Shown here: in pieces, positions 19,602-29,702 of the stretch | How positions within the stretch are numbered: position 1 is the first letter of the stretch | Layout of the letters: every line of letters begins with the position of its first letter | Assembly: GCF_009377235.1 (NCBI RefSeq) | Contig: NZ_VMNX01000023.1 | Span: 1 to 61,076 of the forward strand | DNA from: Streptomyces acidicola | Lineage (GTDB): Bacteria > Actinomycetota > Actinomycetes > Streptomycetales > Streptomycetaceae | Reading direction: 5' to 3' | DNA: 61,076 bases | The notes under the pieces: model-generated | What the model saw: only the letters and a program-made list of their open reading frames with translations | What the model was told of the DNA's origin: nothing | Databases searched by the model: none | Program-made: the position numbers and the translations under genes

Positions 19602-19920
19602 GGGAAACGCTCCAGGGACAGAGAACAGGCGCCGATCGTTCAAGATCATGGAGGGGGGCGCGGGAGCGTGGGTGTCTCAATTAGAGACAGTGCGGCGCCG
19701 GGGGCGGCACGGTGAACACGTACCCAGTGGGTACGGGACGGTGGGCGCGCTTGTTCAAGGTGGTGGGTACGGGGCGCGGACGACGAAGCGGACGGGGAAA
19801 TCGCAGACGGTGGGTGCGGGGTGCGGACCGGGAAACCGCAGGCGGAGCGTGTGGGGCGTGAACGGGAAACCGCAGGCGGTTGTTGCTCGTTCAACCGCGC
19901 CCGGTACGGTGAGTGTCGTT
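19602..19920. promoter_or_regulatory. Divergent control region of the hydroxyquinol operon
   Basis: 319 bases with three distinct elements. A dyad TGTCTCAATTAGAGACA (19673-19689) fits the TGT-N11-ACA pattern bound by enhancer-type activators. A perfect palindrome GTACCCAGTGGGTAC lies at 19720-19734. Three direct repeats of CGGGAAAYCGCARRCGG type begin at 19794, 19829 and 19863, a period of 34-35 bases. These are candidate sites for the adjacent AcoR-like protein. Confidence 0.7.
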
Positions 19921-21771
19921 GTGACCAGCACAGAACGCTTCTCCGTCCGCCCCTCCCTCGCTTCACTGCGCAGGGCCCGCGAGCTGTTCCTGACGGGGCA
20001 TCAACTGCCGGACGACGTGCCGGACGACGTCGCCGCCGCGTGGAAGCGCGCCCGGTTCTTCGGCGTGCGGCACGATGTGACCGACTCGGCGCCCGAGGCG
20101 CCACGGCATCCGGTACGGCCGGCCGAATCCACCCTGCTCACCGCGGCCCTGCCCGTGCTCGAACGGCTCGCCCCGGCGCTCGGCACCGGGCAGGCGGCGC
20201 TCGTCCTCACCGACGAGCGGCTGCGGGTGCTGTGGGCGGCCGGCTGCGCTCCGGATGCCGCGTGCTGCCGTGACCTCTCCGAGCAGGAGGTCGGTCACAA
20301 CAGCGCGGCCCTCGCGCTGCACACCCGCCGCCGCGCCGAGGTGCACGGCCCCGAGCACTTCCTCGACCTGTGGCAGGACGTCTCCGCGGTCAGTGTGCCG
20401 GTGCTGGCGCCGGAGACCGGTCGGACACTGGGCACGGTAACGGTGGCCTCCGGGCTCAGCCCCGAGTGCACGCCGCACCCGGGGGCCCCGCTCGCCGAGG
20501 CAGCGGCGAGCGCCGTCGAGGCGGAACTGCTCATACGGTCGCGGGCGGCGGAACGTGTGCTGCTGGACGCGTTTCTGCGGGCCACGCGGGAGCAGGGACG
20601 TGCGGTCGTCGCCCTCGACGGACGCAACCGGCTCGTCAACGAGGCCGCGGGGCAACTCCTTTCACCGGAAGGACTGGAAGCCCTGGAGCGGAACACGGTC
20701 GCACTGCTGCGGACCGTGGGCCGCGGCGCACAGCCGGAGTTCGAGGGCGACTCGGGCACGGCTGCGGAATCCGGAGACGAGGCGGAGACACGGGCGGCAA
20801 CCGGAACCGGTCCTGCCGCCGGGCCCGGAGCGGCAGCCGACCCGGCGCCCTCGGCCTCGTACCGCATCCGGCTCCCGGACGGCGCAGACTGTTCCGCGAC
20901 CGTCACCCCGGTACCGCACCTGGGCTCGGTCATCGGTGCGGTCGCCGTGCTTGAGCGGGTGGGACGTGCGCCTGTGGCCTCGGCCGGGCGGACCGTCGAT
21001 TCGCTGGCCGGGCGGTCGGTGCCCTGGCGCCACGCGGTCGGCCGCGCGATGGAGTTGGCCCGGACCCCGGAGCCCCTGCTGCTCGTCGGCGAACGCGGCA
21101 CCGGAAAGACCTCGCTCGCACGGGAGTTGGCCGCGAGGCCGTTGATCGTGGACGCGGCGGAAGGCGGGCTCCGCGGCGGGATCGGCGAACTGACGGACGG
21201 CCGTCCACTCCTCATCCGCCACGTCGAGCGTCTCGCGCAGTCCGACTCGGCGGCCCTCAACTCGCTGCTCGACGCCCGTCCCGGCGCCCCCCTGCTCGCC
21301 ACCTACACCCCCGGAGCGCCTCCGGGCCCGTGCCTCCAGCGGCTCCTGGACACCCTGGCCGCACGCTCGGTGACGCTGCCCGCGCTGCACGAACGGCCGG
21401 AGGACATCAGGGAGTTGCTTCCCGCCCTGACTCCCAGGCCTGCACCGGGGCGACCCCCGCTCACCTGGACACTGGACGCGCTGCGCGCCCTGGAGCAGTA
21501 CCCGTGGCCCGGCAATGTCACCGAACTCGCCCACCTTGTACGGGCGTTGGCCGAGAACCGTCGCGCAACGGGCCCCGTCAGGCGTGCCGAGCTGCCGGAC
21601 CCCGTACGTGAGGGACCCGCCACCCGGCAGCTCAGCCCGATGGAGCATGCCGAGCGCACCGCCATCCTGGAGGCCCTCCGCCGCAACGGCGGCAACAAGG
21701 CCCGCGCGGCGGCGGCCCTGGGCATCGCCCGCGCCACGCTGTACCGGAAGCTGCGGGGCTATCGGGGCTGA
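19921..21771 (+). CDS. AcoR-like transcriptional activator (GAF, AAA-like, Fis HTH)
   Basis: Probable regulator of the divergent hydroxyquinol operon, 616 residues. Order of parts: N-terminal region with a GAF-like sensor (about 60-200), a PAS-like segment with an Ala/Gly-rich insertion (about 210-350), a reduced AAA+ domain with Walker A GERGTGKTS (about 396) and WPGNVTELAHLVRAL (about 530), and a Fis-type HTH at the C terminus (NKARAAAALGIARATLYRKL). The GAFTGA loop that contacts sigma-54 is not visible, in line with actinobacteria lacking sigma-54, so it must act on another holoenzyme. Start GTG 19921 has GGTGAG upstream. Confidence 0.88.
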   Translation: MTSTERFSVRPSLASLRRARELFLTGHQLPDDVPDDVAAAWKRARFFGVRHDVTDSAPEAPRHPVRPAESTLLTAALPVLERLAPALGTGQAALVLTDERLRVLWAAGCAPDAACCRDLSEQEVGHNSAALALHTRRRAEVHGPEHFLDLWQDVSAVSVPVLAPETGRTLGTVTVASGLSPECTPHPGAPLAEAAASAVEAELLIRSRAAERVLLDAFLRATREQGRAVVALDGRNRLVNEAAGQLLSPEGLEALERNTVALLRTVGRGAQPEFEGDSGTAAESGDEAETRAATGTGPAAGPGAAADPAPSASYRIRLPDGADCSATVTPVPHLGSVIGAVAVLERVGRAPVASAGRTVDSLAGRSVPWRHAVGRAMELARTPEPLLLVGERGTGKTSLARELAARPLIVDAAEGGLRGGIGELTDGRPLLIRHVERLAQSDSAALNSLLDARPGAPLLATYTPGAPPGPCLQRLLDTLAARSVTLPALHERPEDIRELLPALTPRPAPGRPPLTWTLDALRALEQYPWPGNVTELAHLVRALAENRRATGPVRRAELPDPVREGPATRQLSPMEHAERTAILEALRRNGGNKARAAAALGIARATLYRKLRGYRG

Positions 21772-22113
21772 ACCCCGGCGGAAGCGGCTGACGGCGGCAA
21801 CCCCGCAGCACCTGGCTTGACTCCTCCAGCGCTGATGCGACTCATCCAACCTTTCTCCCATGGCCCGAAACGACACAGCCAGTCCACCGCGTCCGGGCAG
21901 AGCACAGCGTCCTGGCCGGGACAGGCAGTGCGGAGTCGACCGAGCGACCGTCCCACCTCGATTTTTCTCAGTACAGCGACGCTCTGCGCGCTCCAGGTGA
22001 CCCCTTGCGCGGAAGGTTGGAGCGGGCACGCCCGGACCGGTCCGCCATGGGAAAGTTTCGAAAGTCGCCCCCACCGTCGACAGAAGACATCCCATGAGTC
22101 GACGCTATTGGCC
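21772..22113. promoter_or_regulatory. Intergenic region before GH95 gene with LacI-type operator-like site
   Basis: 342 bases. The only recognisable element is GGGAAAGTTTCGAAAG (22050-22065), containing the palindromes GAAAGTTTC and TTTCGAAA, similar to sites of LacI-family sugar repressors in Streptomyces. It lies about 50 bases before the GH95 start. I see no gene in the remainder. Confidence 0.55.
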
Positions 22114-24606
22114 ATGGATCGCAGACATTTCCTCGCAGTGTCCACCACCGCCGGAGCGAGCGTGGCGAGCCTCGCGTCGTCCGGGGCCGCGCATGCCGCC
22201 GACAGGGCGGACGCCGACCTGACGGTGCCGGAGGGTACGTCTGGGGCCGCCGCGGAACCCGGCGAGTTCGCGCTCTGGTACCCCCGGCCGGCCTCCACAT
22301 GGCTGGAGGCACTGCCGATCGGCAACGGACGGCTGGGCGCCATGGTCTTCGGCGGCACCGACAGCGAACAACTCCAGTTGAACGAGGACACGGTGTGGGC
22401 AGGCGGGCCGTACGAGCCTGCCAGCCCGAGGGCACTGGCCGCCCTCCCCGAGATCCGCAGACTGGTGTTCGCCGGTGAGTGGGCCGCGGCGCAGTCCCTG
22501 ATCGACTCGGACTTCCTCGGCATCCCCAAGGGCGAGTTGATGTACCAGACGGTCGGCAACCTGCGCCTGGCCTTCGCCGCCGAAGGCGAGGTCCACGACT
22601 ACCGGCGCACGCTCGACCTGGACTCCGCCGTCACCTCCGTCCGCTGCACACTGGGCGGGGTGACGTACCGCCGGGAGGTCTTCGCCAGCCATCCCGATCA
22701 GGTGATTGTCATGCGCCTGTCTGCCGATGCCCCGGGGGCCGTCTCCTTCACCGCGGCCTTCGACAGCCCTCAGACCGTGACCGCGTCATCGCCCGACCGG
22801 ATCACCGTCGCGATCGACGGAACGTCACAGACCCGTGAGGGCATCACCGGGCAGGTACGGTTCCGGGCCCTGGCCCGTGCCCGGGCCGACGGCGGAACGG
22901 TCAGCAGCGAGAACGGAACCCTCACGGTCACCGGTGCCGACTCCGTCACCCTGCTGGTCTCCATCGGCACCAGCTACACCGACTACCGGAACCCGACCGG
23001 CGACCACACCCAACGCGCCTCCGCTCCGCTCAACGCCGCCTCTGATGCCCCCTACGCGCGGCTCCGGGAACGCCATGTCGCCGACTACCAGCGCCTGTTC
23101 CGGCGGGTGGAACTCGACCTCGGCACGACCGACGCGGCGGCGCTGCCCACCGACGAACGCGTCGCGAACTTCGCCTCCGCCGCCGATCCCCACCTGGTCG
23201 CCCTGCACTTCCAGTACGGGCGCTATCTGCTGATCTCCTCGTCACGGCCCGGGACCCAGCCCGCCAACCTCCAGGGCATCTGGAACGAGTCGCTCAGCCC
23301 GCCCTGGGACTCGAAGTACACGATCAACATCAACACGGAGATGAACTACTGGCCGGCCGCCCTCACCAACCTCCTGGAGTGCTGGGAACCGGTCTTCGAC
23401 ATGCTCGCGGATCTGTCGGTCACCGGGGCGCGAACCGCCGAGGTGCAGTACGGGGCGGGCGGCTGGGTCACCCACCACAACACCGACGCCTGGCGCGGCA
23501 CGGCGCCGGTGGACGGGGCGTTCTGGGGCATGTGGCAGACCGGCGGAGCCTGGCTGTCGACCGGCATCTGGGAGCACTATCTCTTCACGGGTGACAAGGA
23601 GGCTCTGCGCCGGCGCTATCCGGTGCTCCGGGGCGCCGTGAGGTTCTTCCTCGACACCCTCGTCACCGATCCGGCGAGCGGACACCTCGTCACCTGTCCC
23701 GCGGTCTCGCCGGAGAACGCCCACCACACGGACGTGTCCGTCTGCGCCGGGCCGACCATGGACAACCAGATCCTGCGTGATCTTCTCGACGGTTTCGTCA
23801 AGGCGTCCGAGCTGCTGGGCGAGGACGGAGACATGGACGGAGACACGGACGGAGATGGACACGGCGACGGACCAGGCGGCATGCGCGCCGAGGCGCGGGC
23901 CGCGCGCGGGAAGCTGCCGCCCATGAAGATCGGCGCCCAGGGCCAGTTGCAGGAGTGGCAGGAGGACTGGGACGCGATCGCTCCCGAGCAGAACCACCGG
24001 CATGTCTCTCACCTGTACGGTCTGCACCCCAGCAACCAGATCACCAGGCGCGGCACCCCCGAACTGTTCGCCGCGGCGCTCAAGACGCTCGAGCAGCGCG
24101 GTGACGCGGGCACCGGCTGGTCCCTCGCCTGGAAGATCAACTTCTGGGCGCGGCTGGAGGACGGCACACGCTCCTACAAGCTGCTGACCGACCTGCTCAC
24201 CCCCGAGCGCACCGCGCCGAACCTCTTCGATCTGCATCCGCCCTTCCAGATCGATGGCAACTTCGGGGCGACGGCGGGGGTTTCTGAGTGGCTGCTCCAG
24301 TCCCACGCGGGTGAGCTGCATCTGCTGCCCGCGCTGCCTCCAACGCTGCCGGACGGCCGCGTACGCGGTCTGCTGGCGCGCGGTGGCTTCGAAGTGGACC
24401 TGGAGTGGGGCGGGGGCGCCTTGCTGACCGGCAGCCTGCGGTCCCGCTCCGGCAACCGGGCGGTCGTGCGGTCCACGACCGACCTGAAGGTGACCGCCCA
24501 CGGCCGCCCCGTCGGGATACGGCGCCCGGAGCCGGGGCTGATCGTGTTCGCCACGGAGGCCGGGACGACGTACCGCCTGAGCACCGCCCGCTCAGCACAT
24601 CCGTAG
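22114..24606 (+). CDS. Secreted GH95 alpha-L-fucosidase (or alpha-galactosidase)
   Basis: Glycoside hydrolase family 95 enzyme, 830 residues, expected to release terminal alpha-1,2-L-fucose by inversion, or L-galactose in some plant-polymer enzymes. A Tat-type signal peptide is present (MDRRHFLAV, then an Ala/Ser-rich core, cut near AHAAD at about 30). The family start [22 protein letters not shown] (split here as two segments for length) begins near 52. Active-site segments seen: [12 protein letters not shown] (about 405), [11 protein letters not shown] with the catalytic Glu (about 530), [16 protein letters not shown] (about 670), [18 protein letters not shown] (about 712). A DGD-rich insertion at about 570-586 comes from a DNA repeat. 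Convergent with a rhamnosidase; both suit plant cell-wall or gum degradation. Confidence 0.92.
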   Translation: MDRRHFLAVSTTAGASVASLASSGAAHAADRADADLTVPEGTSGAAAEPGEFALWYPRPASTWLEALPIGNGRLGAMVFGGTDSEQLQLNEDTVWAGGPYEPASPRALAALPEIRRLVFAGEWAAAQSLIDSDFLGIPKGELMYQTVGNLRLAFAAEGEVHDYRRTLDLDSAVTSVRCTLGGVTYRREVFASHPDQVIVMRLSADAPGAVSFTAAFDSPQTVTASSPDRITVAIDGTSQTREGITGQVRFRALARARADGGTVSSENGTLTVTGADSVTLLVSIGTSYTDYRNPTGDHTQRASAPLNAASDAPYARLRERHVADYQRLFRRVELDLGTTDAAALPTDERVANFASAADPHLVALHFQYGRYLLISSSRPGTQPANLQGIWNESLSPPWDSKYTININTEMNYWPAALTNLLECWEPVFDMLADLSVTGARTAEVQYGAGGWVTHHNTDAWRGTAPVDGAFWGMWQTGGAWLSTGIWEHYLFTGDKEALRRRYPVLRGAVRFFLDTLVTDPASGHLVTCPAVSPENAHHTDVSVCAGPTMDNQILRDLLDGFVKASELLGEDGDMDGDTDGDGHGDGPGGMRAEARAARGKLPPMKIGAQGQLQEWQEDWDAIAPEQNHRHVSHLYGLHPSNQITRRGTPELFAAALKTLEQRGDAGTGWSLAWKINFWARLEDGTRSYKLLTDLLTPERTAPNLFDLHPPFQIDGNFGATAGVSEWLLQSHAGELHLLPALPPTLPDGRVRGLLARGGFEVDLEWGGGALLTGSLRSRSGNRAVVRSTTDLKVTAHGRPVGIRRPEPGLIVFATEAGTTYRLSTARSAHP
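23824..23871. repeat. 12-bp in-frame tandem repeat inside the GH95 gene
   Basis: Four imperfect 12-base units starting at 23824, 23836, 23848 and 23860 encode [16 protein letters not shown]. Asp/Gly-rich runs can bind calcium, but here a slippage-grown loop is the simpler reading. Confidence 0.8.
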
Positions 24607-24649
24607 TGACTTGGCGTGACGTGGCTGCTTGCGGTCGACTCCGGCGACA

Positions 24650-24687
24650 CCGTCGCCCCAGGGCCCGGCAACGGCCCGGGGCGACGG
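24650..24687. terminator. Bidirectional hairpin between convergent GH95 and GH78 genes
   Basis: Perfect ten-base arms CCGTCGCCCC (24650-24659) and GGGGCGACGG (24678-24687), with extra inner pairing of GGGCC and GGCCC. Its position between two gene ends on opposite strands suits a shared terminator. No T-run follows. Confidence 0.6.
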
Positions 24688-24761
24688 CGGTGAGCACGAA
24701 GGGGTGCTCGGGGGGGGACGCTCGGAGGGGTGCTCGGGGGACCTGCTCGTACGTTCCGCGG

Positions 24762-27700
24762 TCACACGGTGAAGCGGTGGCTTCCCGAGTCGACCTCGAA
24801 CACCGCGCAGCCGTCCTCCGCGCGCACGAACGTCCCCCGTGTGTGCTTGACGCGCTCGGGGTCGTCCGTGGGAATCCACACCTCGGCGCTGGTGTTGGGC
24901 GGCACGACGCAGGACAGCACGAAGCCTCCGGAGCGGTGCTGCCACCGGGTGGACACCGGACCGTAGAGGGAGGCGAACGTGGCGTTGGCGGAGGTGACAT
25001 CGCCGCCCGGGCGGGGGTGGATGACGATCCGTCGGTAGCCCGCCCGGCCCGGGGCGAGACCGGCGATGTTGGTGTACATCCACTCGCCCACCGAACCGTA
25101 GGCGTAGTGGTTGAAGGAGTTCATCGCCGGGCTCTGGAAGCCGCCGTCCGGCTGTATCGAGTCCCAGCGCTCCCACATGGTGGTCGCCCCCCGGTCGATC
25201 TGGTAGCCCCAGCTGGGGAAGGTGCGCTGGTGCAGCAGCCGGTAGGCGACATCGGTGTGACCGGTGTCGGTGAGGACGGGCAGCAGCCTCGGGGTGCCGA
25301 GGAAGCCGGTCGACAGGTGCCAGTCCTTCGCCTCGATGAGGGCGACGAGGCGGTCGGCTGCCGCCTTGCGCAGCTCGTCCGGCAGGAGATCCATGGACAG
25401 CGCGAGGACATAGGCCGTCTGCGTGTCGCCCTTCACCCTGCCGTCGGACGCGACGTAAGCCGTCCGGAACGCCGTGCGTATGCGGGCCAGGAGGTCGGCG
25501 TAGGGCGCGGATTCCTCGCCCAACTCTGTTGCGATGCGTACGGCGAGCTCGGCGCTGTGCGCGAAGTAGGCGGTCGCGATCACGTCCTTGGGTGTCTCGT
25601 CCGACACGTTGAGCCAGTCGCCGTAGCCGGCGGCCGGCCGCAGCAGCCCGTCGCTGTACTTCTCGAGATACCTCAGCCAGGCCTGGACGGACGGCCAGGC
25701 GTCGTTGAGCACCTGTCGGTCGCCGTACGCCTGGTACAGGGCCCAGGGGACCGTGACACCCGCGTCCCCCCAGCCCGCCGCGCCGCTGCCGAGGGGGCCG
25801 ACGGTGGGCGCCACGTCGGTGAACGCGCCGTCCGGGGTCTGCGCGTCGCGGAGATCGACCAGCCACTTGCCGAGGAAGCGGGCCGACTCCATCGTGTACA
25901 CGGCGGTGGGCGCGAAGACGTTGATGTCGCCCGTCCAGCCGAGCCGTTCGTCGCGGGCCGGGGTGTCCGTCGGGACGGAGAGGAAGTTGCCGCGCTGCCC
26001 CCGGACGATGTTGGCGTGCAACTGGTTGAGCATCGGTACGTCGGTCTCGAACTCGAACGTGAACGGCGCGGAGGTGTGCATGACCCGCCCGGTCACGGAC
26101 CCCGCCGACGGCTTCCCCGGGAACCCCGTCACTTCGACGTAGCGGAACCCGTGGAACGTGAAACGCGGCTCGTAGATCTCCTCGCCGCGCCCCTTGAGGA
26201 TGTACGTGTCCGTCGCGGCGGCCGACCGGAGGTTCGCGGTGTAGACCGTTCCGTCGGGATTGAGGACCTCCGCGTGCCGCAACCGCACCGTGGTTCCGGC
26301 GTCGCCCGATACGCGCAGCCGTACCGACCCGACCATGTTCTGGCCCAGGTCGACGACGAAGACGCCCGGCTCCGGCTCGGTGACCTCCTGGGCGCGGAGC
26401 TCCTGCGCGATACGCACGGGACCGTCGACCTGCGCGACGATCTTCTCCGGGACATCGTTGTCAGCACCGCGCACCGCGAGCCAGGACCGGTCGTCGAAAC
26501 CGGGCGAGGTCCACCCGGCCGTCTCCTTCCGCGCGTCATAGGTCTCGCCCGACAACAGGTCGGCGGAGACGATCGGCCCCGCCGTGGCCCGCCACTGGGG
26601 CCCCGAGCTGATGCGTTCACTCGTCCCGTCGGCGTACTCGACCTCCAACTGGACCAGGAGCGCCGGACGTTCGCCGTAGTGGCGCGGACCGAAACTGGCG
26701 ATGTTGCCCGCGTACCAGCCGGGGGCCAGGAAGACGCCGAGCGCGTTGACGCCCGGGCGGACGGAGCCGGTGACGTCGTAGGTCTGGTACTGCACACGCT
26801 TGCGGTAGTCGGTCCAGCCCGGGGCGAGTCGATCGCGTCCCACGCGCCGGCCGTTGAGGTGCGCCTCGTACACGCCGAGCGCCGTGGCGTAGAGACGGGC
26901 GCGGCTCACCTTCTTGCCCGGCAGCCGGAACTCGTGGCGCAGCTGGTGTGCGGCGAACGAGACCGGTACGACCCGGCCCCATGGCCCCGCTCCCCATACG
27001 GCGGCCACCTTCGCCGCCTGCCAGGCGCTGTCGTCGAAGTCCGGTGCGCGCCAGTTCCCGGCCGGTTCCTGGTTCGTGGCCTTCCAGGAGGCGTCGGTGT
27101 AGATCATCTGCTCGCCGGAGGACGTGGTCAGGGCCAGCACGCAGATCAGTCCGGCGGGCCCGGCCGTGGCGTTGGCCGCGGAGACCGCCAGGGTGTTCCG
27201 GCCGGGACGTACCTGGTCGAGAACGTCGATGACGGCCGGGCGACGCCAGCCCTCGTTGTCCGTGTCCAGGTCGGTGTGTGCCAGCTCGGTGCCGTTGAGG
27301 GAGACGGCGTAGACGTTGTCCGCGCTGATGACCAGCGTGGCCGCCCTGATGTCGTCGGGAAGGCCGACGCTGCGGCGGAACCACCGGGTGGCCGCCGGAG
27401 CGCTGCTCGCCGGGTCGCCCTCCGGGTACCAGATCCACGAGCTGCCCTCCAGGGACGGGACGTCCGTGAGGGCCGCCGGAGCGGAGATCCACTCCGCCGA
27501 CCACTGCGACTCGTCCATCAGGCCGGTCTCCCACCACGACGGCGCACTCCACTCCGAGACACCGCCGTCGGCGTCCCACACCCGCACCGACCAGAAGTAG
27601 CGCGTACGGGGCTCGAGTCGGGGACCGTCGTACGGGACGAGGACGGACTCACCCGAGACGACCTTGCCGCTGTCCCACACGTCCGGGTGGGACAGACCGG

Positions 27701-27989
27701 CGGCGCTGGAGGCGACACGCACCTGGTAGGCGCTCTGCCGCTGCCCCGGTCTGGCCGATGCCATCGGCCAGCTCAGCCGCGGACGGGCCGCGTCGAGCCC
27801 CAGCGGTCGCTGCACGTACTCGACGGTCGGAGAGACAACCCGTAAAGCACTCTCTCCGGCAGGTCCTGCGGCAGGCCCTGCGGACTGTCCTGCGGGAGGC
27901 GTGGGCGCGGCCACGGCCGGCCCGGTTCCGGCGGCCACGGCGCCCACCGTGGCTGCGGCGCCCGCGAGGATGTTCCTTCTACTGATCAC
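24762..27989 (-). CDS. Secreted GH78 alpha-L-rhamnosidase
   Basis: Hydrolyses terminal alpha-L-rhamnose from plant glycosides, pectins or gums. The 1075-residue protein has a Tat signal (ISRRNIL, then GAAATVGAVAAGTG), a beta-rich N-terminal part with fibronectin-like SPSWWE region (about 50-140), the rhamnosidase N domain (about 290-450), a concanavalin-like domain, and the alpha6/alpha6 catalytic domain (about 600-950). Key segments: TPARDERLGWTGD (general acid region), GDWLN, and TTMWERWD (expected general base Glu). Start GTG 27989 has AGGGGC upstream. A perfect 12-base palindrome sits 26 bases before the start. Monocistronic. Confidence 0.93.
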   Translation of the reverse strand: MISRRNILAGAAATVGAVAAGTGPAVAAPTPPAGQSAGPAAGPAGESALRVVSPTVEYVQRPLGLDAARPRLSWPMASARPGQRQSAYQVRVASSAAGLSHPDVWDSGKVVSGESVLVPYDGPRLEPRTRYFWSVRVWDADGGVSEWSAPSWWETGLMDESQWSAEWISAPAALTDVPSLEGSSWIWYPEGDPASSAPAATRWFRRSVGLPDDIRAATLVISADNVYAVSLNGTELAHTDLDTDNEGWRRPAVIDVLDQVRPGRNTLAVSAANATAGPAGLICVLALTTSSGEQMIYTDASWKATNQEPAGNWRAPDFDDSAWQAAKVAAVWGAGPWGRVVPVSFAAHQLRHEFRLPGKKVSRARLYATALGVYEAHLNGRRVGRDRLAPGWTDYRKRVQYQTYDVTGSVRPGVNALGVFLAPGWYAGNIASFGPRHYGERPALLVQLEVEYADGTSERISSGPQWRATAGPIVSADLLSGETYDARKETAGWTSPGFDDRSWLAVRGADNDVPEKIVAQVDGPVRIAQELRAQEVTEPEPGVFVVDLGQNMVGSVRLRVSGDAGTTVRLRHAEVLNPDGTVYTANLRSAAATDTYILKGRGEEIYEPRFTFHGFRYVEVTGFPGKPSAGSVTGRVMHTSAPFTFEFETDVPMLNQLHANIVRGQRGNFLSVPTDTPARDERLGWTGDINVFAPTAVYTMESARFLGKWLVDLRDAQTPDGAFTDVAPTVGPLGSGAAGWGDAGVTVPWALYQAYGDRQVLNDAWPSVQAWLRYLEKYSDGLLRPAAGYGDWLNVSDETPKDVIATAYFAHSAELAVRIATELGEESAPYADLLARIRTAFRTAYVASDGRVKGDTQTAYVLALSMDLLPDELRKAAADRLVALIEAKDWHLSTGFLGTPRLLPVLTDTGHTDVAYRLLHQRTFPSWGYQIDRGATTMWERWDSIQPDGGFQSPAMNSFNHYAYGSVGEWMYTNIAGLAPGRAGYRRIVIHPRPGGDVTSANATFASLYGPVSTRWQHRSGGFVLSCVVPPNTSAEVWIPTDDPERVKHTRGTFVRAEDGCAVFEVDSGSHRFTV

Positions 27990-28014
27990 GGCGGCCCCTG
28001 AGGTAGGTAGAAGT

Positions 28015-28026
28015 TGAATCGATTCA
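28015..28026. promoter_or_regulatory. Palindromic operator TGAATCGATTCA upstream of the GH78 gene
   Basis: Perfect 12-base palindrome just upstream of the rhamnosidase start. Sequence and position fit a LacI-family repressor site of the kind found before Streptomyces sugar genes. It differs from the TGTAGATCGATCTACA sites of the LacI gene at 59303, so another repressor is implied. Confidence 0.7.
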
Positions 28027-28449
28027 TCGCGGGTGAACGTAGGGGCGCATGAGGCGCGCGTCAATGACACGCGCAGGTTCTTCTCAGCCATGGTCGACAG
28101 CCGCCTTCCCCGGCCGGCCTGGGCGGCGCGGACAGCTCGCGGTGCGGGGAAGCGGCGGTCGTACGGGCCGGCATGACGCCGACCGAAGCAGGTCAATAAC
28201 GCGGCCCGGCGGCGGGCCACCACCACTGGTCCCGAAGGCGAATCCGGTGGCGGCCGGCGCGTTCGGCAGCGTGAGGGTGACCGCCGTGAAGTTGCCCAGG
28301 TGCAGATCAGCGGTGCGGTGCAGTCGGCGTCGGCCCCTGCCGCTCAACGACCAGCACGAGCCCCCTGACGGGCTTGCGGACGGGCTTCCGGACGGGCTTC
28401 CGGCCAGGCAGGAAGCCCGTCCCGTCGACCGAACCGGCGCGCCCTCGCG
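28027..28449. repeat. Non-coding stretch with 12-bp tandem repeat and hairpin
   Basis: No gene recognised. Three 12-base units of GACGGGCTTCCG type start at 28367, 28379 and 28391. The last overlaps a perfect inverted repeat, GGACGGGCTTCC (28390-28401) with GGAAGCCCGTCC (28411-28422), nine-base loop, which may terminate leftward transcription from the hydroxyacid dehydrogenase operon. A short minus-strand piece around 28200-28300 reads like decayed coding sequence but matches nothing I know. Confidence 0.5.
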
Positions 28450-28614
28450 TTACCAGTTCTCGGGTTCGGCCGAGCTGTACGAGTTCGCGATGCGTGCCGG
28501 GTCGTGGAAGACGGAGAGCTCCCAAGGGGTCGGACAGGCGGGCCCGATGCCGCGGCTCGATCCGGCGATCAGGGCCACCCGGCCGGTGTGATCGAAAGCG
28601 GAAGTCAACTGCAC
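28450..28614 (-). pseudogene. Remnant of a short-chain dehydrogenase N terminus
   Basis: The minus-strand translation includes FDHTGRVALIAGSSRGIG, the coenzyme-binding start of a short-chain dehydrogenase (TGxxxGIG), then jumps to an unrelated PTPWELSVFHDPARIANSY and stops. At about 54 codons it has lost the rest of the Rossmann fold and all catalytic residues. It directly follows the hydroxyacid dehydrogenase gene on the same strand and may be what is left of a third operon gene. Confidence 0.6.
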
Positions 28615-28634
28615 CTGCGTGGTGGTCTTCCTGA

Positions 28635-29702
28635 TCAATAGAACTCGACGGTGTTCACACGGTTGAGGAGGTCGTGCCCGTCGAGGAGCCGCGTGGCGTT
28701 CGCTGCGAAGAGTTCGGCGATACGGCGGTCCTCGCCCGGATCCAGCGCGGCCGTGTGCGGGCTCACCAGGACCCGGTCGTGATCCCACAGAGGGCTGTGG
28801 GCCGGCAGCGGTTCGGTCTCGAAGACGTCCAGTACGGCCAGACCGACACGCCCTGCGTCGAGGGCGTCCACCAGGGCGGACTCGTCGACAACCGTTCCGC
28901 GGCCCACGTTGACGAGAGTGGCGCCGGGCCGTAGGGCGTCGAAGAAGCGCTTGCCGAGCAGGTGCTCGGTGGTGGCCGTGCCGGGGAGCGTGTTCACGAC
29001 GGCGTCGAGGAGGGGGGCCGCCACGACGATGCGGTCGGGGTGGATCACGGCGGAGACCCCGGGCACGGTGACGTCCCGTCTGCTCGTGCCGATCACCTTC
29101 GCGCCCAGCGCGTGCAGCGCCGCGGCGACGACCCGGCCGATTCCTCCGAGGCCCAGCACGAGGACGGTCTGCTGGTTCACCTGCCCCATCGGCCAGCGGC
29201 CGCTCCATTCGCGGTCGCGCTGCTGCCGGGTGAGACGGGGCAGGTCCTTGGCTCCCGCGAGCACGCCGAAGACGGCGAACTCGGCGAGCGGACGTCCATG
29301 CACGCCGGCCGAGGTGGTGAACACGACCCGGTCGAGTTCCTCGTCACTCAGTCCGGCGGCCTTGACCTGGCCTCCTCCGCCCGCGGCCATCGTGTGCACC
29401 CAGCGCAGCCGCGGGTTGGCCCGCACCGCCCGGGTCAGGGCCTTCGGGTCCACGTCGGGAATGCCGTACAGGGCGTCGGCCGAGTCGAGCGCCTCCTCGT
29501 AGGCGCGCTGCTGCGCGGGGGTACGCCGCCAGGCCGGATCCCCCGCGAAGTCGGCGGGCCAGCGCATGGGCGGGAGCAGAGAGGGGTCCACGACGAGGTC
29601 GATGCGCGGTTCCGACTCCTGGAGGCGGGCGCGGTTCTCGTCGGAGAGCGGGGCGGCCACGGCGACACGGAGGCGGCCGGACTCGCGGATACGGTCGTTC
29701 AT
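28635..29702 (-). CDS. D-isomer-specific 2-hydroxyacid dehydrogenase
   Basis: NAD(P)-dependent reductase or dehydrogenase of 2-hydroxyacids, 355 residues. It has the nucleotide motif VLGLGGIGRVVAAALHALG (about 182), VNTLPGTATTEHLLG (about 238), NVGRGTVVDESALVDAL with the catalytic Arg region (about 266), FETEPLPAHSPLWDHD with Glu, and VSPHTA with the catalytic His (about 317). Its ATG overlaps the stop of the RraA-like gene by four bases, so the two are co-translated. Substrate is not evident; the neighbour suggests a keto- or hydroxy-diacid pathway (inference). Confidence 0.9.
   Translation of the reverse strand: MNDRIRESGRLRVAVAAPLSDENRARLQESEPRIDLVVDPSLLPPMRWPADFAGDPAWRRTPAQQRAYEEALDSADALYGIPDVDPKALTRAVRANPRLRWVHTMAAGGGGQVKAAGLSDEELDRVVFTTSAGVHGRPLAEFAVFGVLAGAKDLPRLTRQQRDREWSGRWPMGQVNQQTVLVLGLGGIGRVVAAALHALGAKVIGTSRRDVTVPGVSAVIHPDRIVVAAPLLDAVVNTLPGTATTEHLLGKRFFDALRPGATLVNVGRGTVVDESALVDALDAGRVGLAVLDVFETEPLPAHSPLWDHDRVLVSPHTAALDPGEDRRIAELFAANATRLLDGHDLLNRVNTVEFY

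Noticed and set aside
19794..19879. Three direct repeats considered as a CRISPR remnant
   Set aside because: Repeats are only 17 bases, spacers about 17, no cas genes; promoter position favours a regulatory role.
24405..27845. 1146-codon plus-strand open frame opposite the GH78 gene
   Set aside because: Striking length, but the translation is Val/Arg/Gly-rich with no domains, while the minus strand encodes a complete GH78 enzyme. An antisense artefact of high GC at third positions.
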